Positions 7,796-13,734 of a stretch of DNA of 20,585 bases are shown piece after piece; positions within the stretch are counted from its first letter, which is position 1; each line of letters opens with the position of its first letter. Under the pieces are notes generated by a model. It did not search any database. It was given only the letters and a program-made list of their open reading frames with translations, and was not told the origin of the DNA. Position numbers and translations under genes: made by a program. Source of the DNA: Bacteroidota bacterium. GTDB lineage: Bacteria; Bacteroidota; Bacteroidia; Bacteroidales; Paludibacteraceae. The stretch spans positions 1 through 20,585 of the forward strand of contig JAKLIM010000014.1 of assembly GCA_022709605.1 (NCBI GenBank), written 5' to 3'.

Positions 7796-8773
7796 TCAAT
7801 TAGTTACATAAGGAAAATTTCCGGAAGTTGTCCATTTGTTGGCCATTAAATCTGCATTTATCATTGCATTAGTTCCAAATTTAATTCCTTTGGCATCATA
7901 TCCCAAAACTGTAAGGTAAGCCGAAACCAAAGCGGATGTTTGTCCTGTCCAGCAATAAGTTACCACAGTTTTTGATGCATCCAGATTTTTCATTCCGTCG
8001 GCTGCCAGGGTTAATGTTTCATTTAATCTGTATGCGCCGGCAATGTGTCCGTATTTAGTTACATCGGCATCTGTCCAGTAATTATTTATAAAATAGCTGG
8101 TTGGAGATGCCAAAACATCAGATGCATTTATTCCTCTGAATCCCTGACTTAACATGTAAGTGATGCGTTTTGCTAAAATTAGTGCACCGGTAGTATCGGC
8201 TGCTGTTAATGTAGCATCTGTAATTTTTGGTAATGCAAATACAACCGGAGTTTTAATGGTGTTCGTTGTCGACCAATTGGCGTGTCCTTTTCCCTGATTG
8301 GAAATGTTGGCAGTCCAGGAATCAAATTTCACATTCCATCCGCTCATTCCCCATTTCAAAATTTTACAATTGCTTATTTTGTTCAATCTCAACGCAACAA
8401 GTGCAACTGCGGCATTTTGACCGGTGTAACAGGCGATTACAATCGGTTTTGTACCGGCGTTTTGAGCTGTAGTTACTACATTTGCAAGTGTAGAGTTAAC
8501 TGCACCTTCGATATGACCGATGGCAAAATCAGCTGCCGAACGAATGTCAATAATATAAGAATTGGTAACACCGGCCGTATTCAATGTTGGTGCATCAATT
8601 ACCCAGGTAGTTGTCATATTGTTCAAATCCAGACTGTTGGCTTTCAGATAGGTAGTTAGAATTTTGTAATGATCAACTTCAGGTTCTTCAATGGGATCAA
8701 CGCAACTTGTAAATCCAATTATCGAGAAAGTGAAACTCAATAATGCTAATTTAAATAAATTTAATTTTTTCAT
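7796..8773 (-). CDS. Two-domain rhodanese lipoprotein
   Basis: A 325-residue lipoprotein. The signal peptide ends GFTSC (Cys24), and the mature N-terminus is acidic (VDPIEEPEVD), which could favour outer-membrane or surface placement. The first rhodanese domain, about 60-155, has YIIDIRSAADFAIGHIEGAV and the loop ACYTGQNAA with Cys115. The second, about 195-320, ends with YCWTGQTSALV carrying Cys274. Both catalytic cysteines are kept, as in the other two-domain rhodanese, but the loops differ (CYTGQN and CWTGQT versus CKTG). It therefore probably has a different donor or acceptor. It lies 25 bp before the porin gene and 116 bp after a single-domain rhodanese gene; that spacer holds a heptamer tandem repeat. 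The sulfur-transfer role is family knowledge; the partner is inferred. Confidence 0.87.
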   Translation of the reverse strand: MKKLNLFKLALLSFTFSIIGFTSCVDPIEEPEVDHYKILTTYLKANSLDLNNMTTTWVIDAPTLNTAGVTNSYIIDIRSAADFAIGHIEGAVNSTLANVVTTAQNAGTKPIVIACYTGQNAAVALVALRLNKISNCKILKWGMSGWNVKFDSWTANISNQGKGHANWSTTNTIKTPVVFALPKITDATLTAADTTGALILAKRITYMLSQGFRGINASDVLASPTSYFINNYWTDADVTKYGHIAGAYRLNETLTLAADGMKNLDASKTVVTYCWTGQTSALVSAYLTVLGYDAKGIKFGTNAMINADLMANKWTTSGNFPYVTN

Positions 8774-8843
8774 GACATTTGTGTTTTTAAGTGAATTTTT
8801 ATTTTTTGTAATTATACTTTATACCAACTTCTGCACAATCCTT

Positions 8844-8885
8844 CTTTGCTCTTTGTTCTTTGTTCTTTGCTCTTTGCTCTTTGCT
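8844..8885. repeat. Six-copy heptamer tandem repeat (CTTTGCT/CTTTGTT)
   Basis: Six consecutive 7-bp units CTTTGCT or CTTTGTT run from 8844 to 8885. They end 4 bp before the stop codon (8890-8892) of the rhodanese lipoprotein gene. The array lies in the 116-bp spacer to the next rhodanese gene of the same strand. A period-7 tract can vary by slippage; because it lies outside coding sequence, a length change would alter spacing or RNA structure, not the frame. Confidence 0.8.
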
Positions 8886-8889
8886 CTTC

Positions 8890-9372
8890 TTAACCGCCAC
8901 AACCACCCGAAGATTTTGGTTTTGCATTCGGATCCTGATTTGGATTAAAAGCATCGTAGCCTCCTTCAAGATTTTTTACATTGGTATATCCAAGTTGCAT
9001 CAATGAAATGGCGGCTAAAACTCCCCGACTTCCGGCTTTGCAATAGACGATAATTTCCGTGTTTTTTTCCGGTGGATACATGTACTGAGTTGTCCAGAAT
9101 TCTTCGAACCCAATTTTAAATTCCAGTATTCCACGCGGAATAGAGACCGAACCGGGTATGTTTTCAGTCATGTATTCGTCGGATTGGCGAACATCAATCA
9201 GCACATAACTTTCACCTTTTTCAGTTTTTGCCTTCAAATCAGCAACCGAAACCGATTTTACAACTGATTTGTAATCGGCTGCCATTTCAGTGGCATCTTC
9301 ATATATTCCTCTGCAACTTGCAGCAATGAATATAATGCAGATAATCAAGATATTATTTATATATTTTTGCAT
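8890..9372 (-). CDS. Rhodanese-domain lipoprotein with SSGGCGG tail
   Basis: A 160-residue lipoprotein with an SPII signal ending IAASC (Cys20). It has one rhodanese domain with SYVLIDVRQSDEY and the loop YCKAGSRGV (Cys111). An insertion of about ten residues (EEFWTTQYMYPPEK) precedes the active-site strand. It ends KSSGGCGG with Cys158, the same tail as the protein at 5371-5880. A TTG six bases upstream (9378) is in frame. ATG 9372 is preferred because it gives MQK-, as in the paralogue, and a normal signal peptide. The gene follows the YeeE/YedE gene by 11 bp, so the two are probably translated from one mRNA. It may deliver sulfane sulfur to the transporter (inference). Confidence 0.87.
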   Translation of the reverse strand: MQKYINNILIICIIFIAASCRGIYEDATEMAADYKSVVKSVSVADLKAKTEKGESYVLIDVRQSDEYMTENIPGSVSIPRGILEFKIGFEEFWTTQYMYPPEKNTEIIVYCKAGSRGVLAAISLMQLGYTNVKNLEGGYDAFNPNQDPNAKPKSSGGCGG

Positions 9373-9383
9373 AATCAATAGTA

Positions 9384-10598
9384 TTAAAATGCACTGAATC
9401 TTCCGGTTCTCTCATTCCATTTTACAAACCAGTACCACAATAATAAAATACCGAGTACCAGCGCAAATGCTCCATCGTAACCTAAATAATCAGGCAAATA
9501 ATTTCTGAATTTGGCGCTTTGTGGTAAAATATTATCCACTACCGGAACCAAAAATTTATTCGAAAGTGGTGATATAAGCACCATAGCCAATCCCGAAAAC
9601 CACAATTTTATTTGTCCTTCGCCCATACGCCAAAGTGTACCTACAGCGCAACCACCGGCAATGGTCATTCCCAATCCGAAAATAAATCCGCCTGCAGCAG
9701 CTTTTGCCCAAAAGTGTGGAAACACCCATGTTAATTCGCGGGCACGCAGCGAAAGTTCACCAATGGCTCCGATTCCAAAAATTTTGATAACGGTAAATCC
9801 GATTAAACTTACTGCCAATCCGGCAATTACGCCAACTGCACCTTCTGATTCGCCACTCATAAATGGATCGCGAAAGGATTTAACAATGCAAAATCTTGAT
9901 CGTTGCGAAATAAGGCCCATTAATCCGGAAATGATTATAAACCAAGACATTACCATATTATCCTTTGAGTACGAATAACTCAGAAGTAAAATGGCTATTA
10001 ATACGATAACACCGATAATAATTTGCCAGTTGCCTTTGTTGGGTTTGGCAGCTAAAAAGTTATAACTTTTACCGGAGCTCCATCCGGGGAATTTTTCCAT
10101 TTCCCAAAGTAAATATTTGAGCGATACAATTACACCAATAAAAAGTCCGATGGCGAATACAATGGCACCTCCCGAAAGTGCCGGTACACCGCTGAAAAAC
10201 GAACCGATGGAACAGCCAATTCCGACGGTTGCGCCTATTGCCATTAAGCTTCCACCAAGGAATCCTTTGATCATTTCGCCTTTAGGAGGAATACGAATGG
10301 CAAATTCTTTCGAAAATAAAGCACCTGCAAACGAACCTAAAACGATAAGTAAAACCAACATACCGTAATTGTTTTCACTGATAGCGGTAACTCCTTTTTC
10401 GCTGAACAACCCAAAAAGCGAATAAAAATTATCGCCCCAGTTCGTTATACCGCCACTTGCTCCCCACGGACTTTTAATGGCAAACAGTAAAATATTGAGC
10501 AAACCCAATACGATACCACCCACCCAAACCGGCCAATGCTTTCCGAAAAAAGTATCGAAAAGTTGAACCAATGGATTTTTTTCTTTTGATTCGGACAT
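9384..10598 (-). CDS. YeeE/YedE (TsuA-type) sulfur/thiosulfate transporter
   Basis: A 404-residue integral membrane protein with about nine to ten hydrophobic helices, matching the YeeE/YedE family. Family marks are TVGIGCSIGSFFSGVPALSG (Cys129), QRSRFCIVKSFRDPF (Cys237) and GMTIAGGCAVGTLWRMGEG (Cys317). Family knowledge: YeeE/TsuA imports thiosulfate by relaying it past three conserved cysteines, and acts with a partner TusA-like protein (YeeD). A tusA gene directly precedes it here (11-bp spacer), and the ribosome-binding site overlaps the tusA stop. In this cluster it is the likely inner-membrane port between the envelope rhodaneses and the cytoplasmic carriers. Substrates could be thiosulfate or another sulfane-sulfur compound. 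The protein has an N-terminal cytosolic-looking segment of about 20 residues. Confidence 0.9.
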   Translation of the reverse strand: MSESKEKNPLVQLFDTFFGKHWPVWVGGIVLGLLNILLFAIKSPWGASGGITNWGDNFYSLFGLFSEKGVTAISENNYGMLVLLIVLGSFAGALFSKEFAIRIPPKGEMIKGFLGGSLMAIGATVGIGCSIGSFFSGVPALSGGAIVFAIGLFIGVIVSLKYLLWEMEKFPGWSSGKSYNFLAAKPNKGNWQIIIGVIVLIAILLLSYSYSKDNMVMSWFIIISGLMGLISQRSRFCIVKSFRDPFMSGESEGAVGVIAGLAVSLIGFTVIKIFGIGAIGELSLRARELTWVFPHFWAKAAAGGFIFGLGMTIAGGCAVGTLWRMGEGQIKLWFSGLAMVLISPLSNKFLVPVVDNILPQSAKFRNYLPDYLGYDGAFALVLGILLLWYWFVKWNERTGRFSAF

Positions 10599-10606
10599 GT
10601 TTATTT

Positions 10607-10611
10607 CTCCT
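10607..10611 (-). promoter_or_regulatory. Strong Shine-Dalgarno of the YeeE/YedE gene overlapping the tusA stop
   Basis: On the minus strand AGGAG lies 8 bp before the ATG at 10598 and overlaps the tusA TAG stop (10612-10610). Purine-rich SD sites this clear are uncommon elsewhere in the window. It suggests translational coupling of tusA and the transporter. Confidence 0.6.
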
Positions 10612-10840
10612 ACGATTTTTTAACTACCATGCGTGTAACACCACCATCGAGATCAGTCATTTCCATAAATTCGTTACCGGTTTTAGTACACCAGTTTGGT
10701 AAGTCGGTTTTAGTTCCGGGATCTGTTCCAAACATCTCGAGCATTTCACCCGATTTTAAATCCTTCATTGCTTTTGCTACTTTCATCATTGGCATCGGAC
10801 ACGAAAGTCCTTTACAGTCTAAAGTCATTTTAAGTTCCAT
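10610..10840 (-). CDS. tusA: TusA family sulfur carrier (first copy)
   Basis: A 76-residue TusA/SirA-family protein. The CPxP signature is SCPMPMM with catalytic Cys14; Cys9 lies just before it. The rest is canonical (VAKAMKDLKSGEMLEMFGTDPGTKTDLPNWC, beginning near residue 21). A third cysteine lies in the NWC motif, common in the subgroup linked to YeeE and DsrE. Length matches the family (about 75-80). Function: a cytoplasmic persulfide carrier. As first gene of the minus-strand cluster, directly before the YeeE/YedE transporter, it probably accepts imported sulfur as YeeD does in E. coli (family knowledge plus inference). ATG 10840 is the only sensible start and lies about 20 bp after a candidate promoter. 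A second, different TusA is encoded at 14353-14604. Confidence 0.93.
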   Translation of the reverse strand: MELKMTLDCKGLSCPMPMMKVAKAMKDLKSGEMLEMFGTDPGTKTDLPNWCTKTGNEFMEMTDLDGGVTRMVVKKS

Positions 10841-10866
10841 AATATTTGTGTTTAAAATTTATGATG

Positions 10867-10896
10867 CAAAGTTTCATATTTAAATTAATTCGCAAA
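10867..10896 (-). promoter_or_regulatory. Candidate promoter of the tusA-rhodanese-porin cluster
   Basis: Read on the minus strand, TTTG (10896-10893) is followed after 18 bp by AAACTTTG (10874-10867). This is one mismatch from the -7 consensus TAnnTTTG, with near-normal spacing to a -33 TTTG. The tusA ATG follows about 26 bp downstream. Confidence 0.45.
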
Positions 10897-10951
10897 AGAA
10901 AAAACACATGATGCAATTCATCATTTTACACTTTCTTTATCATTTGAAAAT

Positions 10952-10965
10952 GTGATATAAATCAA
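10952..10965. promoter_or_regulatory. FNR-like binding box
   Basis: GTGAT-ATAA-ATCAA differs at one base from the FNR consensus TTGAT-N4-ATCAA. Its centre is about 60 bp upstream of the -33 element of the minus-strand tusA promoter, a possible activator position. The adjacent gene at 11265 encodes a Crp/Fnr-family protein. Confidence 0.4.
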
Positions 10966-11200
10966 TATTTATTCAATTTTAAATCAGCTTTTGAAGCAAT
11001 GCATGGTACATAATATCACTTGTACGATGAAATTATTCATCCGAATTATTTTTGTATAAAATTGAATAACAAATTATTAGATGCATGAATATTTATAATA
11101 TTGCATAAATATCATACATTCATTTTGATGTCATTTTGAAACATCTTAATCCATCCTCATTAGTGCAATTCAGAACTTTTACTTATTTTTATAGCGCTTA

Positions 11201-11239
11201 TGATTCAAAAAATTATCAATTTGATTATTTTATGAATCA
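11201..11239. promoter_or_regulatory. 39-bp near-perfect palindrome upstream of Crp/Fnr gene
   Basis: The left arm is TGATTCAAAAAATTATCAA (11201-11219) and the right arm is TTGATTATTTTATGAATCA (11221-11239) around a central T. Seventeen of nineteen base pairs match. The central ATCAA-T-TTGAT contains FNR-type half-sites in the inverted orientation. It may be an operator for autoregulation or a 5'-UTR hairpin; no T-run follows, so it is not a standard terminator. Confidence 0.6.
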
Positions 11240-11264
11240 GCAAATAAAATCTTAAATACAATGT

Positions 11265-11975
11265 ATGATTAACACAATGAAGAAGGACGGCCTTGTACGA
11301 AATAGTTGTACACTGAACAAAGCAATTGCCGATTGTTTTGAAAAGTTGACTGATGCAGAAATGTTATTACTCGAAGAAAATCATGTGGTTTTAACCTATA
11401 AAAAAGGTGAAAACCTTTGCAAACAAGGTACTCTGGCTTCGCATATCATGTATATTTGTTGTGGTTTGGTCAAAATTTACATGGAAAATGAAACTACTTC
11501 ACTCATTCTTAAAGTTTTGCCGGGTGGAAATATGATTGGATTAACTGCATTATTGGATGGCTCCAATATCTTCCGATATTCAGCCACAGCGTATCAGGAT
11601 TGCAGAGTGAGATTGATTGACATTGGTATATTTAAAAAGGTAATAATGCAAAATGCCGCATTTGCCAACGAGGTGATTAATATTCTTTGCGAAAATCTGA
11701 TTCAAACACAGACCCGATTTTTTTCTTATACTCAAAAACAATCGTATGGTAAACTCGCCGACACGCTCATTTGTCTTTCGTGCAATATATTTAAATGTGA
11801 TGGATTTGAATTGAACCTTACCCGAAAAGAACTGGCTGAACTTACCGGATTAACGCCTGAAAGTGTGATTCGTATTTTGTCGAAATTTAAAAATGACAAA
11901 CTGATACACATGGAAGGAAAAATGATTCATATTCTGGACATGGAAAAACTAAAACAAATCAGCGATTACGGTTAA
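11265..11975 (+). CDS. Crp/Fnr-family transcriptional regulator, cysteine-rich
   Basis: A 236-residue protein. An N-terminal cyclic-nucleotide-binding-type beta domain (about 25-140; YKKGENLCKQG, GLVKIYMENE, LPGGNMIGLTALL) is joined by a dimerisation helix to a C-terminal HTH (about 165-225). The recognition region is LNLTRKELAELTGLTPESVI. The usual cAMP-binding arginine/glutamate cassette is not evident, so the ligand is unlikely to be cAMP. It has ten cysteines (15, 24, 52, 65, 66, 113, 142, 170, 173, 178), including C170-x2-C173-x4-C178 near the domain junction. It may sense redox state, metal or sulfane sulfur (inference). It is divergent from the tusA-rhodanese-porin cluster and is the natural candidate to control it. 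A second in-frame ATG at 11277 is possible. Confidence 0.88.
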   Translation: MINTMKKDGLVRNSCTLNKAIADCFEKLTDAEMLLLEENHVVLTYKKGENLCKQGTLASHIMYICCGLVKIYMENETTSLILKVLPGGNMIGLTALLDGSNIFRYSATAYQDCRVRLIDIGIFKKVIMQNAAFANEVINILCENLIQTQTRFFSYTQKQSYGKLADTLICLSCNIFKCDGFELNLTRKELAELTGLTPESVIRILSKFKNDKLIHMEGKMIHILDMEKLKQISDYG

Positions 11976-11990
11976 ATACAAATATGAATT

Positions 11991-12027
11991 ACAGGCGATT
12001 AACTTTTAAGTTATTGCCTGTTTTTTT
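11991..12027 (+). terminator. Intrinsic terminator of the Crp/Fnr gene
   Basis: ACAGGCGATT (from 11991) pairs with the GTTATTGCCTGT region ending 12021, with one wobble and one bulge. It is followed by a run of seven T (12021-12027). It lies 16 bp after the regulator's stop and 4 bp before the stop of the convergent gene. Confidence 0.7.
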
Positions 12028-12030
12028 ATA

Positions 12031-12807
12031 TTATTCTGATGCAATAGATTGTATTACCAATCCTGCAATGGTCATCCCGAACATGGCTGGCATATATGAT
12101 GTGGTTCCATTGATACGGGCTTTTTTATGACTCCAGTTATCAGCTTTCAATTCAGAGTGTTGTTCGGTAGTGTCTGATTTATCAATCAGGATTTCTTCGC
12201 CTTTATTTTGCAATAATTCTTCGCTGTAAACGCACCTGAATTTTTTACTGGTACCACCCGTTTTTTTTAATTTGCTTCGCAATGCTGCACCGAGCGGGCA
12301 ACCTTGCACTTTCCAGAATTCAGCTACTTTTATGCGGGTTGGATCCATTTTGAGTGCTGCACCCATCGACGAAAAAAAGATTGCTCCCGTTTTGGTGGCC
12401 GTTTGAATCAGATGCACTTTGTTAGCTAAACTATCAATACAATCAATGATAAAATCGTACTTCTCAAGTTCAAATGATGCTGAAGTTTCGGGACTGTAAA
12501 TTTTTTGTTGCGCAATAATTTCCGCTTCGGGATTAATTTCCAATAAGCGTTCTTTCAATACATCAGTCTTTACTTTACCTACGGTTTTGGTTGTGGCTAG
12601 TAATTGTCGGTTCACATTGGTAACCGATACACTATCTGAATCTACAATAGTTAAATGACTTATTCCGGAGCGAACCAGACTCTCGGCACACCAACTTCCC
12701 ACACCACCAATTCCGAAAATAATAACTTGTTTTTTCGATGCTTTTTCAATAAAACTTTTTCCTAACAATAATTCTGTACGTTGGAAAATACCCTCTTCAA
12801 TACTCAT
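12031..12807 (-). CDS. tcdA: tRNA threonylcarbamoyladenosine dehydratase (TcdA/CsdL, ThiF/E1 family)
   Basis: A 258-residue E1-like ATP-dependent protein. The nucleotide motif is GIGGVGSW (32-39), followed by TIVDSDSVSVTNVNRQLLA, the classic ThiF/MoeB/E1 Asp-Asn-Arg-Gln pattern. Later motifs QGCPLGAALRSKLKKTG and the C-terminal TSYMPAMFGMTIAG fit the TcdA/YgdL branch, which dehydrates t6A37 of tRNAs to its cyclic form. E. coli TcdA works with the CsdA-CsdE sulfur system, but this gene is a widespread housekeeping one. It lies between two regulators, is convergent with one, and need not be part of the sulfur cluster. MoeB or ThiF identity is less likely because the length and C-terminal motifs fit TcdA. 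The start codon touches a paired GC-rich repeat. Confidence 0.82.
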   Translation of the reverse strand: MSIEEGIFQRTELLLGKSFIEKASKKQVIIFGIGGVGSWCAESLVRSGISHLTIVDSDSVSVTNVNRQLLATTKTVGKVKTDVLKERLLEINPEAEIIAQQKIYSPETSASFELEKYDFIIDCIDSLANKVHLIQTATKTGAIFFSSMGAALKMDPTRIKVAEFWKVQGCPLGAALRSKLKKTGGTSKKFRCVYSEELLQNKGEEILIDKSDTTEQHSELKADNWSHKKARINGTTSYMPAMFGMTIAGLVIQSIASE

Positions 12808-12905
12808 GACCCCTTAATCCCCTGAAGGGGAATTTATTTAGTACTTATTATTCAATATTTAAATATCAGAAACAAAACTAACCTAGTTCCCCTTTATAGG
12901 GGTTA
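12808..12905. repeat. Paired GC-rich intergenic repeat, copy 2
   Basis: The left arm carries CCCCTTAATCCCCTGAAGGGG (about 12810-12830, short hairpin CCCC-TGAA-GGGG). The right arm carries AACCTAGTTCCCC-TTTATA-GGGG (about 12880-12902). The arms face each other across about 50 bp of AT-rich DNA. The right arm runs into the stop codon (12905-12903) of the second Crp/Fnr gene. It is of the same family as 2160-2212, 14611-14722 and 19017-19150. Confidence 0.7.
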
Positions 12906-13580
12906 CCCGTTTTGACTAATTAATATCAACGATTTCTTATTTAAAATTTCGATTTTTTTACCATTGAGTTTAATGATCTCATCCCGATCAAATTCGCTGA
13001 GCACACGGCTAACACTTTCTCGACTTGTATCAACTAAATTGGCAAGTTCAGATTGGGATATTGGTAAATTGAATACATCTGAATTAAAAATCTTATCAGA
13101 AAATTCAAGTAAAGCATCGGCCATATTACCACGTATTTGCTTTTGGGTACGATTGGCACAACGACGAAATGATTCCAGTTCGTTTTTGCTTAATTCGATC
13201 AGAATATCGTTTGTAAATTCCCTGTTCTCATTCAGAATGGTCTGAAAAACACGTACGTCAATATAGCAAACCTCTGTGTCGGTAACGGCAGTAACTGAAT
13301 ATTGATTTATTTTATCGCCAAATGTGGTAGGTAGTCCCAAATATGTGGGTGCCTTAACCAGCCTCACAATCTGATCGTGGTAGGGTCCTGACAAATGAAT
13401 TTTGGCTAATCCTTTGCGAAGAAAAACAACGTTTGTTGAAAACATACCCTGTTTAATAATAGAGTCACCTTTCTTAAATCGCAACTCTAAATGATTGTCC
13501 GACAGTTGTTCAAAACTCTTATCGCTCAGCATATTGGTTGCTCTGGTGTTGAAAACACAATGTTTACAGTCGTTTTGCAT
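12903..13580 (-). CDS. Crp/Fnr-family transcriptional regulator (second)
   Basis: A 225-residue regulator. It starts MQNDCKHCVFN, a CxxC near the N-terminus that is common in Bacteroidota Crp/Fnr proteins. A sensor beta domain follows (LRFKKGDSIIKQGMFSTNVVFLRKG, residues about 32-56, through YLGLPTTFGD) and then a C-terminal HTH with LPISQSELANLVDTSRESV as the helix-turn-helix core. No cAMP-site arginine cassette is obvious. It is divergent from the DsrE2-TusA-Qmo-like cluster, and a perfect CRP-type palindrome lies between its own promoter elements, suggesting autorepression and control of that cluster (inference). It has far fewer cysteines than the regulator at 11265-11975, so the two probably sense different signals. 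Its stop codon lies in a repeat arm. Confidence 0.88.
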   Translation of the reverse strand: MQNDCKHCVFNTRATNMLSDKSFEQLSDNHLELRFKKGDSIIKQGMFSTNVVFLRKGLAKIHLSGPYHDQIVRLVKAPTYLGLPTTFGDKINQYSVTAVTDTEVCYIDVRVFQTILNENREFTNDILIELSKNELESFRRCANRTQKQIRGNMADALLEFSDKIFNSDVFNLPISQSELANLVDTSRESVSRVLSEFDRDEIIKLNGKKIEILNKKSLILISQNG

Positions 13581-13607
13581 GATTTTATTCTGATTGATTA
13601 ACTAATG

Positions 13608-13639
13608 CAAATATAATACTTTGTGATGCATATCACAAA
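13608..13639 (-). promoter_or_regulatory. Promoter of the second Crp/Fnr gene
   Basis: Minus strand: TTTG (13639-13636), a 20-bp gap, then TATATTTG (13615-13608), a full match to the Bacteroidota -7 consensus with correct spacing. The CRP-type palindrome fills the gap and covers the -33 TTTG, a typical repressor position. Confidence 0.6.
13620..13639. promoter_or_regulatory. CRP-type operator (perfect palindrome)
   Basis: TTTGTGAT (13620-13627) and ATCACAAA (13632-13639) flank GCAT. It contains TGTGA-N6-TCACA, the Crp-family consensus, with fully symmetric 8-bp arms. It lies within the promoter of the regulator gene on the minus strand. It is centred about 70 bp upstream of the candidate -7 box of the plus-strand sulfur cluster. 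Confidence 0.7.
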
Positions 13640-13691
13640 TTATTGAAACATATTACACATCAAATAAATGAATATTAATACATGAAGTCCA

Positions 13692-13699
13692 TATATTTG
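13692..13699 (+). promoter_or_regulatory. Candidate -7 box of the DsrE2-TusA-Qmo-like cluster
   Basis: TATATTTG matches TAnnTTTG exactly, 35 bp before the ATG at 13735. No good -33 TTTG stands upstream, which fits dependence on an activator bound at the palindrome 13620-13639. Confidence 0.55.
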
Positions 13700-13734
13700 C
13701 AGAAAAATTTCTTTAATAAAAAAGCAGGTATAAA

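Larger units (their letters stand above)
10841..11264. promoter_or_regulatory. Divergent control region between tusA cluster and Crp/Fnr gene
   Basis: This 424-bp AT-rich region has no gene. From left to right it holds: the minus-strand tusA promoter (10867-10896); an ATGATG-N5-CATCAT inverted repeat (10908-10924); an FNR-like box GTGAT-ATAA-ATCAA (10952-10965); a possible plus-strand -7 box TATTTTTG (11047-11054); a GATGT-N9-ACATC inverted repeat (11127-11145); and a 39-bp near-palindrome (11201-11239) ending 25 bp before the regulator's ATG. The dense dyads and divergent layout suggest control of the sulfur cluster by the neighbouring regulator. Confidence 0.6.

Noticed and set aside
8844..8885. 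CRISPR-like array
   Set aside because: Seven-base units without spacers; a simple tandem repeat.
9373..9378. TTG start for the rhodanese lipoprotein
   Set aside because: ATG 9372 gives the usual MQK-type lipoprotein start, shared with its paralogue.
12031..12807. Reading the ThiF/E1-family gene as a dedicated sulfur-carrier activator (ThiF/MoeB) of the sulfur system
   Set aside because: Length and C-terminal motifs fit the housekeeping TcdA dehydratase better, no ThiS/MoaD-like carrier gene is nearby, and it is flanked by unrelated regulators.
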